Below are positions 12,108 through 19,813 of a stretch of DNA of 64,000 nt, one piece after another. The DNA is from Tessaracoccus defluvii (GTDB lineage: Bacteria > Actinomycetota > Actinomycetes > Propionibacteriales > Propionibacteriaceae). The stretch lies in contig NZ_CP060789.1 of NCBI RefSeq assembly GCF_014489575.1, positions 248,001 to 312,000 of the forward strand. The letters are read 5' to 3'. The notes beneath the pieces were generated by a model. It was not told the DNA's origin. It saw only the letters and a program-made list of their open reading frames with translations, and made no database searches. The position numbers and the translations under genes are program-made. Position 1 is the first letter of the stretch, and each line of letters begins with the position of its first letter.

Positions 12108-12530
12108 TCAGGATTCGAAGTAGCGCCAGCTGGCGGCGCGCTACAGCGGACCCTGGGCCCCAGACGTGCGGAGTAATCCACCCACGCCGCGCTGCTGCGC
12201 GGCAGCCAGCCTTGCTCCGCGAAACCGGAGTAGCCGCATCATGTTCAGGTCCGCCTCATCCTGGATGGTCTCGCACCAGACCGCCGCTTCAACCCCGATG
12301 ACACCGTCGAAGTCGACCTCGGGCACTGCATCTGGAAACTCCCAGCTCACGGTGTCCGCGGCGGGCGCGGGTGACTTCGAAGGCTAGCCGAATACCTTGG
12401 GGAGGAAGGGGCAAGTGGTGTCCATCCGCGGGTCGAGGTAACCGAACGCCATGGGGCCCTGTGCTGGGGCAGGTCCGGTGAGCGTAGCTGCGGCACCTCC
12501 GCACACCGTGCACATCGCCGTCTCGAGCGC
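12108..12530 (-). pseudogene. Remnant of a second GH20 hexosaminidase (C-terminal part only)
   Basis: Read on the minus strand, this stretch carries recognisable pieces of a GH20 C-terminus in shifting frames: MAFGYLDPRMDTT (like the YLDM..D.. segment), then DGVIGVEAAVWCETI with DEADLNMM and LLRF, then EQGW and WVDYSARLGP, and finally SWRYFES ending at TGA 12108-12110. There is also a TAG where Trp is expected just before the last piece. The catalytic half is absent, and the remnant abuts the end of the Gfo/Idh gene. The functional GH20 at 10249-11882 has its own complete C-terminus, so this came from another copy. It is a decayed fragment with no expected product. Confidence 0.7.
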
Positions 12531-12541
12531 CCCAGCTTGCA

Positions 12542-13795
12542 CTACTTCGGGTCATGCTCGCCTCGCACTTGATGATTGAGGAAGTACGCCACCAGATCCT
12601 CCGCAAGCTGCGGGAGATCCCGGGGCGTGGAGCCGTCTCGGATGGACTCGGTCGCCTGGATGGCGGTGGCCGCGGCGTACCAAGCACCCAGGGGGGACGT
12701 GTCAGTGGGTCGTCCTGTGCGGACGAACTCAAGGAACTCGGTCATTGTGAGCATGTCGGCGTCGTGGTGGCCGTGGGCATCGCCGCTGATGGGATAGCGG
12801 GCGTCACCGTCCGGGTTGTATTGCGAGCGGCGGTTCCACAAGGTGATGTGGCCACCTTCCCCGTCGCCGAAGTTCTCGATGCGGCCCTCGGTGCCAATGA
12901 CGGTGTAGCTGCGCCAGTAATCCGGTGTGTAGTGGCACTGCTGATACGACACGTACGCGCCGGAGGCCATCTTGGCGGAGAACATGGAGAGGTCCTCGAC
13001 GTCGACCACGGGGTTGAGCCCCTTCTGCGTCAGCGGCGGCCAGTTGTCCACGTTGTACCATTCCCACATCAGCTTGCCGCTGCGGTCCTGTCGATCCGTG
13101 ATGTCGCCGTAGACGGTCAACCCGCCCATCCCCACGACGCGGGTGGCGTGCGAATCCGCCAGCCAGTTCATCACGTCGATGTCGTGCGCTGCCTTCTGCA
13201 GCAGCAGCCCGTTGCTATAGCGACGGTCCGCATGCCAGTCCTTGAAGTAGTAGTCGCCGCCTTCGCCCACGAAGTGCCGGCACCAGATGGCCTTGACCGC
13301 GCCGATCTCCCCACGTCGGATGATGTCACGCATGGTGCGCACGACGCTCATGTGCCTCATGTTGTGGCCGACGTAGAGACGGGTGCCCGTGTCGTAGGCC
13401 GTCTGTAAGATGCGCGTGGCGCCGTCGAGTTCAATGGCCATCGGCTTTTCCAGATACACGGGGATCCCTGCGTCGAGAAGTCGGCACGTGATCTCGGCGT
13501 GGGTGTCATCTGGGGAGGTCACCACGGCCGCATCCAAGCCGACGGCGATGAAGGCGTCGAGGTTGTCGGTGATCACAACGCCCGCAGGGTCGATACGAGT
13601 CCAGTCGCGCAGGCGGGCCTCGGCCTCGGGACGCGGGTCACATGCCGCGACCACCTGCGCATCGTTGTGCGGCAGTTCAGCGTGGGCGAGGATGGTGGAG
13701 CGGGCGCCCACACCCACCACGCCGACCCTGAGTGTTGCAGGGGAGGGCGCTGCGTCTTCGGCAACCGTGCCGACGCCGGTGGGCTCTGTGGTCAT
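12542..13795 (-). CDS. Gfo/Idh/MocA-family NAD(P)-dependent oxidoreductase
   Basis: The intact frame of 417 residues starts at ATG 13795, with GGAG about ten bases upstream. After a 20-residue leader it shows a Rossmann fold (VGVVGVGARS), the EKPMAIE motif that binds nicotinamide and substrate, and HDIDVMNWLADS in the catalytic domain. Members oxidise or reduce sugars and inositols. In some families (for example GH109) they cleave glycosides by an NAD-dependent redox mechanism. Its place inside a glycosidase locus makes a role in sugar modification or cleavage likely, but I do not see clear GH109 hallmarks, so no substrate is assigned. Confidence 0.85.
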   Translation of the reverse strand: MTTEPTGVGTVAEDAAPSPATLRVGVVGVGARSTILAHAELPHNDAQVVAACDPRPEAEARLRDWTRIDPAGVVITDNLDAFIAVGLDAAVVTSPDDTHAEITCRLLDAGIPVYLEKPMAIELDGATRILQTAYDTGTRLYVGHNMRHMSVVRTMRDIIRRGEIGAVKAIWCRHFVGEGGDYYFKDWHADRRYSNGLLLQKAAHDIDVMNWLADSHATRVVGMGGLTVYGDITDRQDRSGKLMWEWYNVDNWPPLTQKGLNPVVDVEDLSMFSAKMASGAYVSYQQCHYTPDYWRSYTVIGTEGRIENFGDGEGGHITLWNRRSQYNPDGDARYPISGDAHGHHDADMLTMTEFLEFVRTGRPTDTSPLGAWYAAATAIQATESIRDGSTPRDLPQLAEDLVAYFLNHQVRGEHDPK

Positions 13796-13978
13796 GATTG
13801 GTTCGATCTCCTTCGGGTTCGCTGGGTGGAACGACCCTGATGCCGATCAGCCTAGTTTGGGCTCGTGCCAAATGCGAATGTCCAGAGAGACTCACATGTG
13901 GTTCTTGGGTAGCAGCTGACTCTTCGGTGGCTGAATGATGCCGCGCACCTCCCGCGGGGGGTGTCCCTATGGTTCCTG

Positions 13979-15175
13979 TCAAGCCGCGGCTGGAGTCCGG
14001 GGTTGGTAGAAGGTGCCGTTGCGGAGCATGGCGTGGAGGACATCGACGCGTCGTCGGGCTAGGCAGATGATCGCGGCGTTGTGTTTCTTCCCAGCGGCGC
14101 GTTTCCGGTCGTAGTAGGCGCGGGAGTCGGGGTCGTGGAGGGCTGCGAAAGCGGAGAGGAATAGGGCCCGTTTGAGGTGTTTGTTCCCTGCTCGTGAGGG
14201 GTGTTCGCCTCGGATGCTGCTGCCGGATCTGCGGGTGACAGGGGCCAGGCCGGCGTAGGCGGCGAGGTGTCCTGCGGTGGGGAATGCTGTGGCGTCACCG
14301 ACGTCGAGGAGGAGTCTGGCTGCGGTCCTGATGCCGACTCCGGGCATTGACATCAGGAGCTGGGAAAGAGGGTGCGCATCGAGGGCCTCCTCAACCTGTT
14401 TCGCGGCTGCAGCGCGTTGGGCCAGGAGTCCTTGGAGTTGGGCAGCCAGTTGGGGCAACACCAGCTCGGCGGCGCGGGTGCCAGGAACAACTACGGTCTG
14501 CTCGGTCAGGGCTTTGATGATCGCGTCGACGAGCCAGGTGTGCATTCGGGGCGCCAACGGTTTCGTCGTGGTGGTCAGGCGTCGCCTGCCCGCGGCAGCG
14601 AGGCCTGTCGGGCCGCCGAACTTTGCCAACAGGGCGAGGACCGCGGGGTGGCCGATGTTGGCGCCGATGGCGCGTTCGAGGGCGGGATGGATCTGGGTGA
14701 GCATGCCGCGGATCCGGTTCGAGACGCGGTTGACTTCGCTGGCCAGGTCGTCGTCGAACCCGACGATCACAGCCAAGTCGGCGATGAGGTCATCGTCGCC
14801 GCCGACGCGTCGCAGCGCGTGGGGCATGGTGCGGCCGGCCTCAGCGATGATGAACGCGTCACGGGCGTCGGTTTTCGCGTTGCCCGGGTGGAGATCAGCG
14901 ATGCGGCGCGTCGCCAGCCCGGGCAGATAGGCGACCTCGATACCCATCGCTCGAGCGACGGTCACAGGCAGTGCCCCGATCGTGGCGGGCTGGTCCACGA
15001 TCACCAACACCGACCCATGGACGGTGAGCTTGTCGAACACCTCGCGCAGGGCAGCCTCGTCTTGGGGCAGGGCCTTGTCATGCAGACGTCTCCCGGCGCT
15101 GTTGAGCGCGGTGGCATGGTGGTGTTCCTTGCCTACATCGAGGCCGACGAATACGTCGAACCGGTCTTGGTCCAT
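13979..15175 (-). CDS. IS110-family transposase (DEDD plus serine type)
   Basis: The intact frame of 398 residues starts at ATG 15175 with GGAGG six bases upstream. The N-terminal RuvC-like DEDD domain starts with VGLDVGKEH (Asp13) and includes the acidic cluster NAKTDARDAF. The C-terminal transposase_20 domain has MPGVGIRTAA, then YAGLAPVTRRSGSS and RAGNKHLKRALF, where the catalytic serine is expected. IS110 recombinases move a circular element into sites chosen by an element-encoded bridge RNA. It is intact and could be active. Confidence 0.95.
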   Translation of the reverse strand: MDQDRFDVFVGLDVGKEHHHATALNSAGRRLHDKALPQDEAALREVFDKLTVHGSVLVIVDQPATIGALPVTVARAMGIEVAYLPGLATRRIADLHPGNAKTDARDAFIIAEAGRTMPHALRRVGGDDDLIADLAVIVGFDDDLASEVNRVSNRIRGMLTQIHPALERAIGANIGHPAVLALLAKFGGPTGLAAAGRRRLTTTTKPLAPRMHTWLVDAIIKALTEQTVVVPGTRAAELVLPQLAAQLQGLLAQRAAAAKQVEEALDAHPLSQLLMSMPGVGIRTAARLLLDVGDATAFPTAGHLAAYAGLAPVTRRSGSSIRGEHPSRAGNKHLKRALFLSAFAALHDPDSRAYYDRKRAAGKKHNAAIICLARRRVDVLHAMLRNGTFYQPRTPAAA

Positions 15176-15197
15176 GACAGTCCTCCTTAGGACCTAA

Positions 15198-15390
15198 TTC
15201 TGGTCACCAAGTCGGGCGAAGATCGTCGGCACCCACGTTACGAAGAGACCACGCTGTCGATGCAGCGGGCCGTGTCCCTATCAGCGATCAACCCACGCCA
15301 CCAGAACCCGGTGACAACACCCCCCGGATCATCTATGACAGGGGCAGTAAGTCATGCCGGGCCTGGTGACCAGAACCCCGACCATCGGGG
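15198..15390 (-). ncRNA. Candidate IS110 bridge RNA locus
   Basis: This is the non-coding DNA upstream of the transposase, where IS110-group elements encode their bridge RNA. Reading the minus strand, it opens with a hairpin (CCCCGA-TGG-TCGGGG, 15390-15376). It is framed by an 11-base inverted repeat (15198-15208 with 15365-15375). It contains a 10-mer (15272-15281) identical to the element's other end (13961-13970) and a 9-mer (15317-15325) complementary to 13956-13964 at that end. Matches to the element's own terminus are what donor-binding guides would look like. Expression and folding are not shown by sequence alone. Confidence 0.45.
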
Positions 15391-15394
15391 ATAC

Positions 15395-16840
15395 CTAGAA
15401 GGTAACGGGGCTTTGCCAGCGGAGCTTCAGCGGGCGCTCGATCGTGATGGTGCGGTAGAGGAAGTCCTCGTTGCGGAAGATCTTCGAGTGCTCGCCGTCC
15501 TCGAACGCCGAGTAGAGGCCGACGATGCGAGCGATGTCGTGGGAGGAGAGCTCGTTGCGCTTGGAGCCGAGGCCCTTGCGGAGCTTGGTGAAGAACTCGC
15601 GGCCGTCGATGAGCTGCACCCTGCCCTGACGTTCCGTGCTCTTGCGGTTGGTGAGGAGCCAGATGTAGGTGGAGATGCCGCTGTTGTAGAACATGTCCTT
15701 CGGGAGCCCGATGATCGCCTCCACGAGGTCGTTGTCCAGCAGCCACTTGCGGATGTTGGACTCGCCTCCGCCCGCGCCGCCGGAGAACAGCGGGGAGCCG
15801 TTGAGGACGATGGCCATGCGGGAACCGCCGTCGGCAGGCTTGCGCATCTTGGAGACGAGATGGAGCAGGAACAGCATGGCGCCGTCGGAGACAGCCGGCG
15901 TGCCGGGGCCGAAGCGGCCGACGAAGCCGAGCGTCCTGTGCTCCTTGTCGACCTCCTCCCGCTGGTCCTTCCAGTCCACGCCGAAGGGCGGGTTCGAGAG
16001 CGCGTAGTCGAACTTCTTGTCCGGGAAGTGGTCGTCGACGAGGGTGTCGCCGAGCCGGATGTTGCCGACCTCCTGGCCCTTGATGACCATGTCAGCCTTA
16101 CAGATGGCGTAGGAGGAGTCGTTGTAGTCCTGCCCGTAGAGGCTGAGCTGGATGTCGGGATTCATGGCGCGGAGGTGCTCCTCGGCGACCGAGAGCATGC
16201 CGCCGGTGCCGGCGGTGGGGTCGTAGATCGAGCGCACCACGCCGGGCTTGGACAGGGCGGCGTCGTCGGTGGCGAACAGCAGCTGCACCATGAGCGAGAT
16301 GACCTCGCGCGGGGTGTAGTGGTCGCCGGCGGTCTCGTTGGAGCGCTCGTTGGCCCACCGGATGAGTTCCTCGAACACTAGGCCCATCTGGATGTTGGAG
16401 ACCGTGGCGGGGTGGAAGTCTGCCTGGGCGAACTTCTCCGTGACGGCGAACAGCTTGTTCTTGTCGGCCAGCTTGTCCAGGGTCTTGTCGAAGTCGAAGC
16501 GGTCGAAGATGTCACGGACGTTGGTGGAGAAGCCGGCGATGTAGGCGGCGAGGTTCTGCCGGAGATCCTGCGGATCGGCCACCAGCTTGACGAAGTCAAA
16601 GCGGCTGATGTTGTAGAACTCGCGGCCAGATGCCTTGGTCAGCACTGCGTGACGCAGCGTTTCGGGCAGGTCAGCGGAGCCATGGACGGTGGCGAGTACC
16701 GATTCCTTCGTGTCGGCCAGCACAGCGTCGAGGCGTCGCAGCACCGTGAACGGCAGCACCACCGAGCCGTACTCGGAGGGCTTGAACGGGCCCCGCAGCG
16801 ACTCGGCGATGTTCCAGATGAACGAGACGTGATTCACCAC
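15395..16840 (-). CDS. hsdM: Type I restriction-modification DNA methyltransferase (HsdM), 3' end cut off
   Basis: The protein opens with a typical HsdM N-terminal domain (NHVSFIWNIAESLRG, SEYGSVVLPFTVLRRLD). It carries the AdoMet-binding motif DPTAGTGGML, then NPPFGVDW, the N6-adenine methyltransferase catalytic motif, and GLPKDMFYNSGI. It ends at TAG 15395-15397, just after ERPLKLRW, where relatives usually continue for another 100 or more residues. The last few codons are probably IS110 sequence, so the insertion truncated it. No hsdS or hsdR is present nearby, so the system is not functional here. The start is uncertain: GTG 16840 fits the family, while ATG 16897 would start inside a repeated sequence. 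Confidence 0.82.
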   Translation of the reverse strand: MVNHVSFIWNIAESLRGPFKPSEYGSVVLPFTVLRRLDAVLADTKESVLATVHGSADLPETLRHAVLTKASGREFYNISRFDFVKLVADPQDLRQNLAAYIAGFSTNVRDIFDRFDFDKTLDKLADKNKLFAVTEKFAQADFHPATVSNIQMGLVFEELIRWANERSNETAGDHYTPREVISLMVQLLFATDDAALSKPGVVRSIYDPTAGTGGMLSVAEEHLRAMNPDIQLSLYGQDYNDSSYAICKADMVIKGQEVGNIRLGDTLVDDHFPDKKFDYALSNPPFGVDWKDQREEVDKEHRTLGFVGRFGPGTPAVSDGAMLFLLHLVSKMRKPADGGSRMAIVLNGSPLFSGGAGGGESNIRKWLLDNDLVEAIIGLPKDMFYNSGISTYIWLLTNRKSTERQGRVQLIDGREFFTKLRKGLGSKRNELSSHDIARIVGLYSAFEDGEHSKIFRNEDFLYRTITIERPLKLRWQSPVTF

Positions 16841-16883
16841 GGGGAAACGCACTCCTACGACGCTGCGGCAATGCTCCGGTTCA

Positions 16884-16917
16884 GGGGCACTGCTCATGTT
16901 CCGGGGGCACTGCTCAT
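16884..16917. repeat. Tandem pair of a 14-base repeat upstream of hsdM
   Basis: GGGGCACTGCTCAT occurs at 16884-16897 and again at 16904-16917, with exactly 20 bases between starts. It lies at the 5' edge of hsdM. The rest of the roughly 300-base gap (16841-17140) has no gene that I can recognise. Multiple short terminal repeats are a feature of IS21-type ends, so this may be a scar of a lost element. That is a guess. Confidence 0.45.
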
Positions 16918-17140
16918 CTTGGCGCATGTCTCGTCGGGAGCGGGCAATACACGCCCCGGTTGATCCAGGCGGTTGCCAGTGCGCAGAGTTCCCGACGAGC
17001 ACCGCCAGGTACACCGTGGCCCAGGACGATCGATGCGCGGTACCTGGTGGAGCCGGCTACAGCGAAGGGTCGATGAGTAGACAGGGGTGCTTGGCCGTGG
17101 GCAGTGGCCTGGTGAACCACCGCCCACGGCCGGCACGGGG

Positions 17141-18448
17141 TCAGCGGCGGGCGATCGCCACCGCGGCGGGTCCGCCGTTCGTGGCGTTGACCCGTACGAC
17201 GAGTTCGTCGTCCACGAACTCGGTGCAGACGTCTCCCGACAGGACGCGGACCTGAGTCAGATCCAGTCCGTCCCCGGTGACGCGTACCTCCCGCGGTTCG
17301 TCGACGAAGACGATCCGCTCCGCCGGGGTCAGCCAGTCCCCTCGCCATCCTTCGCCAGCGTCGAGCTGGGGCGTCCGCTCGACGACGGAGGCGGCAGTCT
17401 CGGCCAGCGGCGCCTTCCAGTCACCGAACCCTTCCAGCGTCTGACGCTGAAGGTCGGGGATGATGCCCTCGGCTGTCGGTCCGACGTTGATGAGCAGGCG
17501 GCCGCCCTTGCCCACGACCCCCACCCAGTGCTTCGCCAGTTGCATCGTGCTGAGGATCTCGTCGGTCGACTCGTTCCGGTTGTAGGCGAAGGAAAAGCCG
17601 AGGCCCCGGTTGTTCTCCCAGACGGGCTCCTTCTCGTTATCCGAGAACGCCGAGTACTCGGTGGTGGCGAAGTCGTGATGGGTGTGGCCCCACCTGTCGT
17701 TGACGACGCCGTCAGGGTTGGCGGCGTAGTAGGCAGCGAACAGTTCGTGGAGGCCGCCCGGTGCGGTGTGCTTGCCGCCGTCGGGCCACTCGATGTCGTT
17801 CCAGAGGACGTCGGGCTGGTAGCGCTCGATGAGGTCGCGCACGTGCGCCGCCGCGTAGAAGTGGTAGGCGGCGTCATTGGGGCGCAGCGAAGTGACTTCC
17901 TCATCCGTGGTGTGGGGTGGGAAGTCCGAGATGGACCAGTCCAGGCCTCCGGAGTAGTACACGCCGAACCTCATGCCGTTGCTCCGCACGGCCTGGGCGA
18001 TGGCGCCGATCAGGTCACGCTCGGGCCCGCGTTGGACAGTGTTTCGGGTACCGGTGCCAGGAGCGTCCCACAATGTGACCCCGTCATGGTGCTTCGTGGT
18101 GGGGACGACGTACTCGGCGCCCGCGCGGGCGAACAGGCGCGCCCAATCCTCCGGATCGAATTTCTCGGCCCGCCACTGGTCGAGGAAATCGTCATAGGGA
18201 GCGTCGCCATACACCTCGCGGTGGTGCTGCTGCGCCGGGCTGCCCGGGATCCGGATGGTGTTGAGGTACCACTCCGAGTAGGGGTTGTGGGCGAACCACG
18301 TCGCTTCGTCGATCTCGCCCAGCGGACCGATCGGCTCACCCCACGCCGGGACCGAGTAGGGGCCCCAGTGGATGAAGATCCCAAACTTGGCGCGAGCGAA
18401 CCACTCGGGGGTGGGCCGCGCCAGGTCGGGCCAGGTCTTCTTGGTCAT
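17141..18448 (-). CDS. GH29 alpha-L-fucosidase
   Basis: The intact frame has 435 residues from ATG 18448. It begins with the GH29 hallmark FARAKFGIFIHWGPYSVPAW and carries the His pair in TTKHHDGVTLWD. The nucleophile Asp region is DVLWNDIEW, followed by ENNRGLGFSFAYNRNE and INVGPTAEGIIP. GH29 enzymes are retaining fucosidases that act on alpha-1,3/1,4- or alpha-1,2/1,6-fucose depending on the subfamily. There is no signal peptide, so it probably acts in the cytoplasm. It is divergent from the LacI-type regulator at 18717, which suggests control by that regulator. With the GH95 enzyme it gives two complementary fucosidases. Confidence 0.95.
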   Translation of the reverse strand: MTKKTWPDLARPTPEWFARAKFGIFIHWGPYSVPAWGEPIGPLGEIDEATWFAHNPYSEWYLNTIRIPGSPAQQHHREVYGDAPYDDFLDQWRAEKFDPEDWARLFARAGAEYVVPTTKHHDGVTLWDAPGTGTRNTVQRGPERDLIGAIAQAVRSNGMRFGVYYSGGLDWSISDFPPHTTDEEVTSLRPNDAAYHFYAAAHVRDLIERYQPDVLWNDIEWPDGGKHTAPGGLHELFAAYYAANPDGVVNDRWGHTHHDFATTEYSAFSDNEKEPVWENNRGLGFSFAYNRNESTDEILSTMQLAKHWVGVVGKGGRLLINVGPTAEGIIPDLQRQTLEGFGDWKAPLAETAASVVERTPQLDAGEGWRGDWLTPAERIVFVDEPREVRVTGDGLDLTQVRVLSGDVCTEFVDDELVVRVNATNGGPAAVAIARR

Positions 18449-18716
18449 GAGTTGCCTTTCTTCTTTGGTTAGCGCCCGCCGAGGCCGGACGGGGCGATGC
18501 CTTTTACGAGGTGTCGTTGGAGGAGATGAAGATCAGAGCTGTCGGACAGGTGTCATCGTCTGGAGCGCGAAGCGGTTCGTCAACAGATCTGGGGCGTTTA
18601 AGGCTGGTCCCTCCGAGCCTGGAGCGTAGTTTCGAGCTCCGTTTCGCAAGGTTTGGCCTAGTATCCCCGCACCGGACGTAACGTTTCGCTCTAGTTGGGT
18701 AGGGTGTCTTGGTGGA
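18449..18716. promoter_or_regulatory. Divergent promoter region, GH29 fucosidase / LacI regulator
   Basis: This 268-base gap separates the divergent fucosidase and regulator genes. It contains the near-palindrome CGTAACGTTTCG (18677-18688, 10 of 12 bases symmetric around AACGTT), which has the CG-centred form of LacI-family operators. A -10-like TAGGGT lies at 18700-18705, just ahead of the regulator. The site is positioned for autoregulation. No matching copy was found at the other glycosidase promoters. Confidence 0.4.
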
Positions 18717-19754
18717 GTGACATCAGAGAGGGGACAGGTCGAACAGGTGGCCACCTACCATGACATCCGCCGCGAGACAGGGCTCTCGCTGGCGACCATC
18801 TCGAAGTACTTCAACGGCGGCAACGTCCTCGACGCCAACGCCCGCGCCATTGCTGATGCCGCCAAGCGGCTCGACTTCCAGCCGAACAACTTTGCCCGCA
18901 ACCTCCGCTCACGGCGCACCCGCAGTGTGGGTGTCCTGCTGCCCAATCTCTCCAGCGACTTCTATCTGTCCATTCTCGCGGGTATGGAGCGGCGGCTGCG
19001 CGCACGTGGGGTGACGATGCTCATCTGCGCGGACCACGCCGGCGAGGGCGAGACCGAGGATGCGGTGGACTTCCTGAGGGGGCGGATGGTCGACGGCATC
19101 ATCACCATTCCCAGCACCCGGGCGCTGCCCGGACTGCGCCGCGCGGCGGATCGGGGTATCCCCGTCGTGGCGATCGACTGGCCTGCACAGGGTGTCGTGT
19201 CGGATGCGGTGATCATCGACAACGAGGAGGCCGCGGCGCTGGCCGTCCAGCGGCTGGTGGATCGGGGGCATCGCCGCATCGCCTTTATCGGCAACAGCTC
19301 AACGTGGACGCTGCGCGCACGGGAGCGCGGGGCGCGCAGGCAGCTCGCCAGGCGACAGGTGTCACTGAACGAAGACTTCATCATCAGCACCAACCTTTCG
19401 GTCGAGGGTGGTAGGTCTGCGATGCAGAAGTTGCTCCTCCTGAAGGAGCGTCCCACCGCTGTGATCTGCGCCACAGACGCGACCGGTGTGGGTGCGCTCA
19501 CCGCGCTGGCCGAGTCGGGGCTGCGCGTACCGGATGACATGTCCTTCGTCGGGTTCGACATGCGCCGGCTGGCGCGGATGACAGACCCCGCCCTCGACAC
19601 CGTCAGCCAGAGGGTCGACGACCTCGCACGCGCAGCCACCGATCTCATGCTGATGCGGCTGGATCCAGACGCCCCGTCACTGCCACCGCAGACCGTGGTC
19701 CTCCACGCGGAGTACGTGGCCGGAGGATCTGTCGCCAGCCTCCGCCGCAGCTGA
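18717..19754 (+). CDS. LacI-family transcriptional regulator (glycan locus)
   Basis: The protein has 345 residues with an N-terminal helix-turn-helix (YHDIRRETGLSLATISKYFNG), the hinge-helix segment FARNLRSRRTRSVGVLLP, and a periplasmic-binding-like effector domain ending in QRVDDLARAATDLMLMRL. The longer start is GTG 18717. GTG 18747 gives the canonical LacI beginning (VATYHDI) and is preceded by a purine-rich GAGAGGGGA, so it is an equally good start. It probably represses the glycosidase genes until a sugar binds. It is the last gene of the glycan locus and is convergent with the glycyl-tRNA synthetase gene. Confidence 0.92.
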   Translation: MTSERGQVEQVATYHDIRRETGLSLATISKYFNGGNVLDANARAIADAAKRLDFQPNNFARNLRSRRTRSVGVLLPNLSSDFYLSILAGMERRLRARGVTMLICADHAGEGETEDAVDFLRGRMVDGIITIPSTRALPGLRRAADRGIPVVAIDWPAQGVVSDAVIIDNEEAAALAVQRLVDRGHRRIAFIGNSSTWTLRARERGARRQLARRQVSLNEDFIISTNLSVEGGRSAMQKLLLLKERPTAVICATDATGVGALTALAESGLRVPDDMSFVGFDMRRLARMTDPALDTVSQRVDDLARAATDLMLMRLDPDAPSLPPQTVVLHAEYVAGGSVASLRRS

Positions 19755-19813
19755 CTCCCGGCTCATCGGGCGCTGAAGGTTGCCAGGGCTAGCTGCCGTT
19801 CCTGAGCGACAGA

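Larger units (their letters stand above)
13961..15410 (-). mobile_element. IS110-family insertion sequence (approximate limits)
   Basis: The element contains one transposase gene with about 235 bases of non-coding DNA on its 5' side and only about 10-20 bases on its 3' side, the layout of the IS110 group. The left limit is set by the 10-mer GTGTCCCTAT at 13961-13970, which recurs at 15272-15281 inside the non-coding flank. The right limit is set by the point at about 15405-15418 where the hsdM reading frame stops matching its family. There are no obvious terminal inverted repeats, as expected for IS110. The limits are inferred, not proven. Confidence 0.7.

Noticed and set aside
12384..12515. 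A 43-codon small gene upstream of the GH20 remnant
   Set aside because: Its second half (GYLDPRMDTT) reads as a decayed GH20 segment, so it is part of the pseudogene.
15176..15394. Terminal inverted repeats of a classical DDE transposon
   Set aside because: The 11-base inverted repeat lies wholly within the non-coding flank on one side of the transposase, so it is not a pair of element ends. The transposase is DEDD type.
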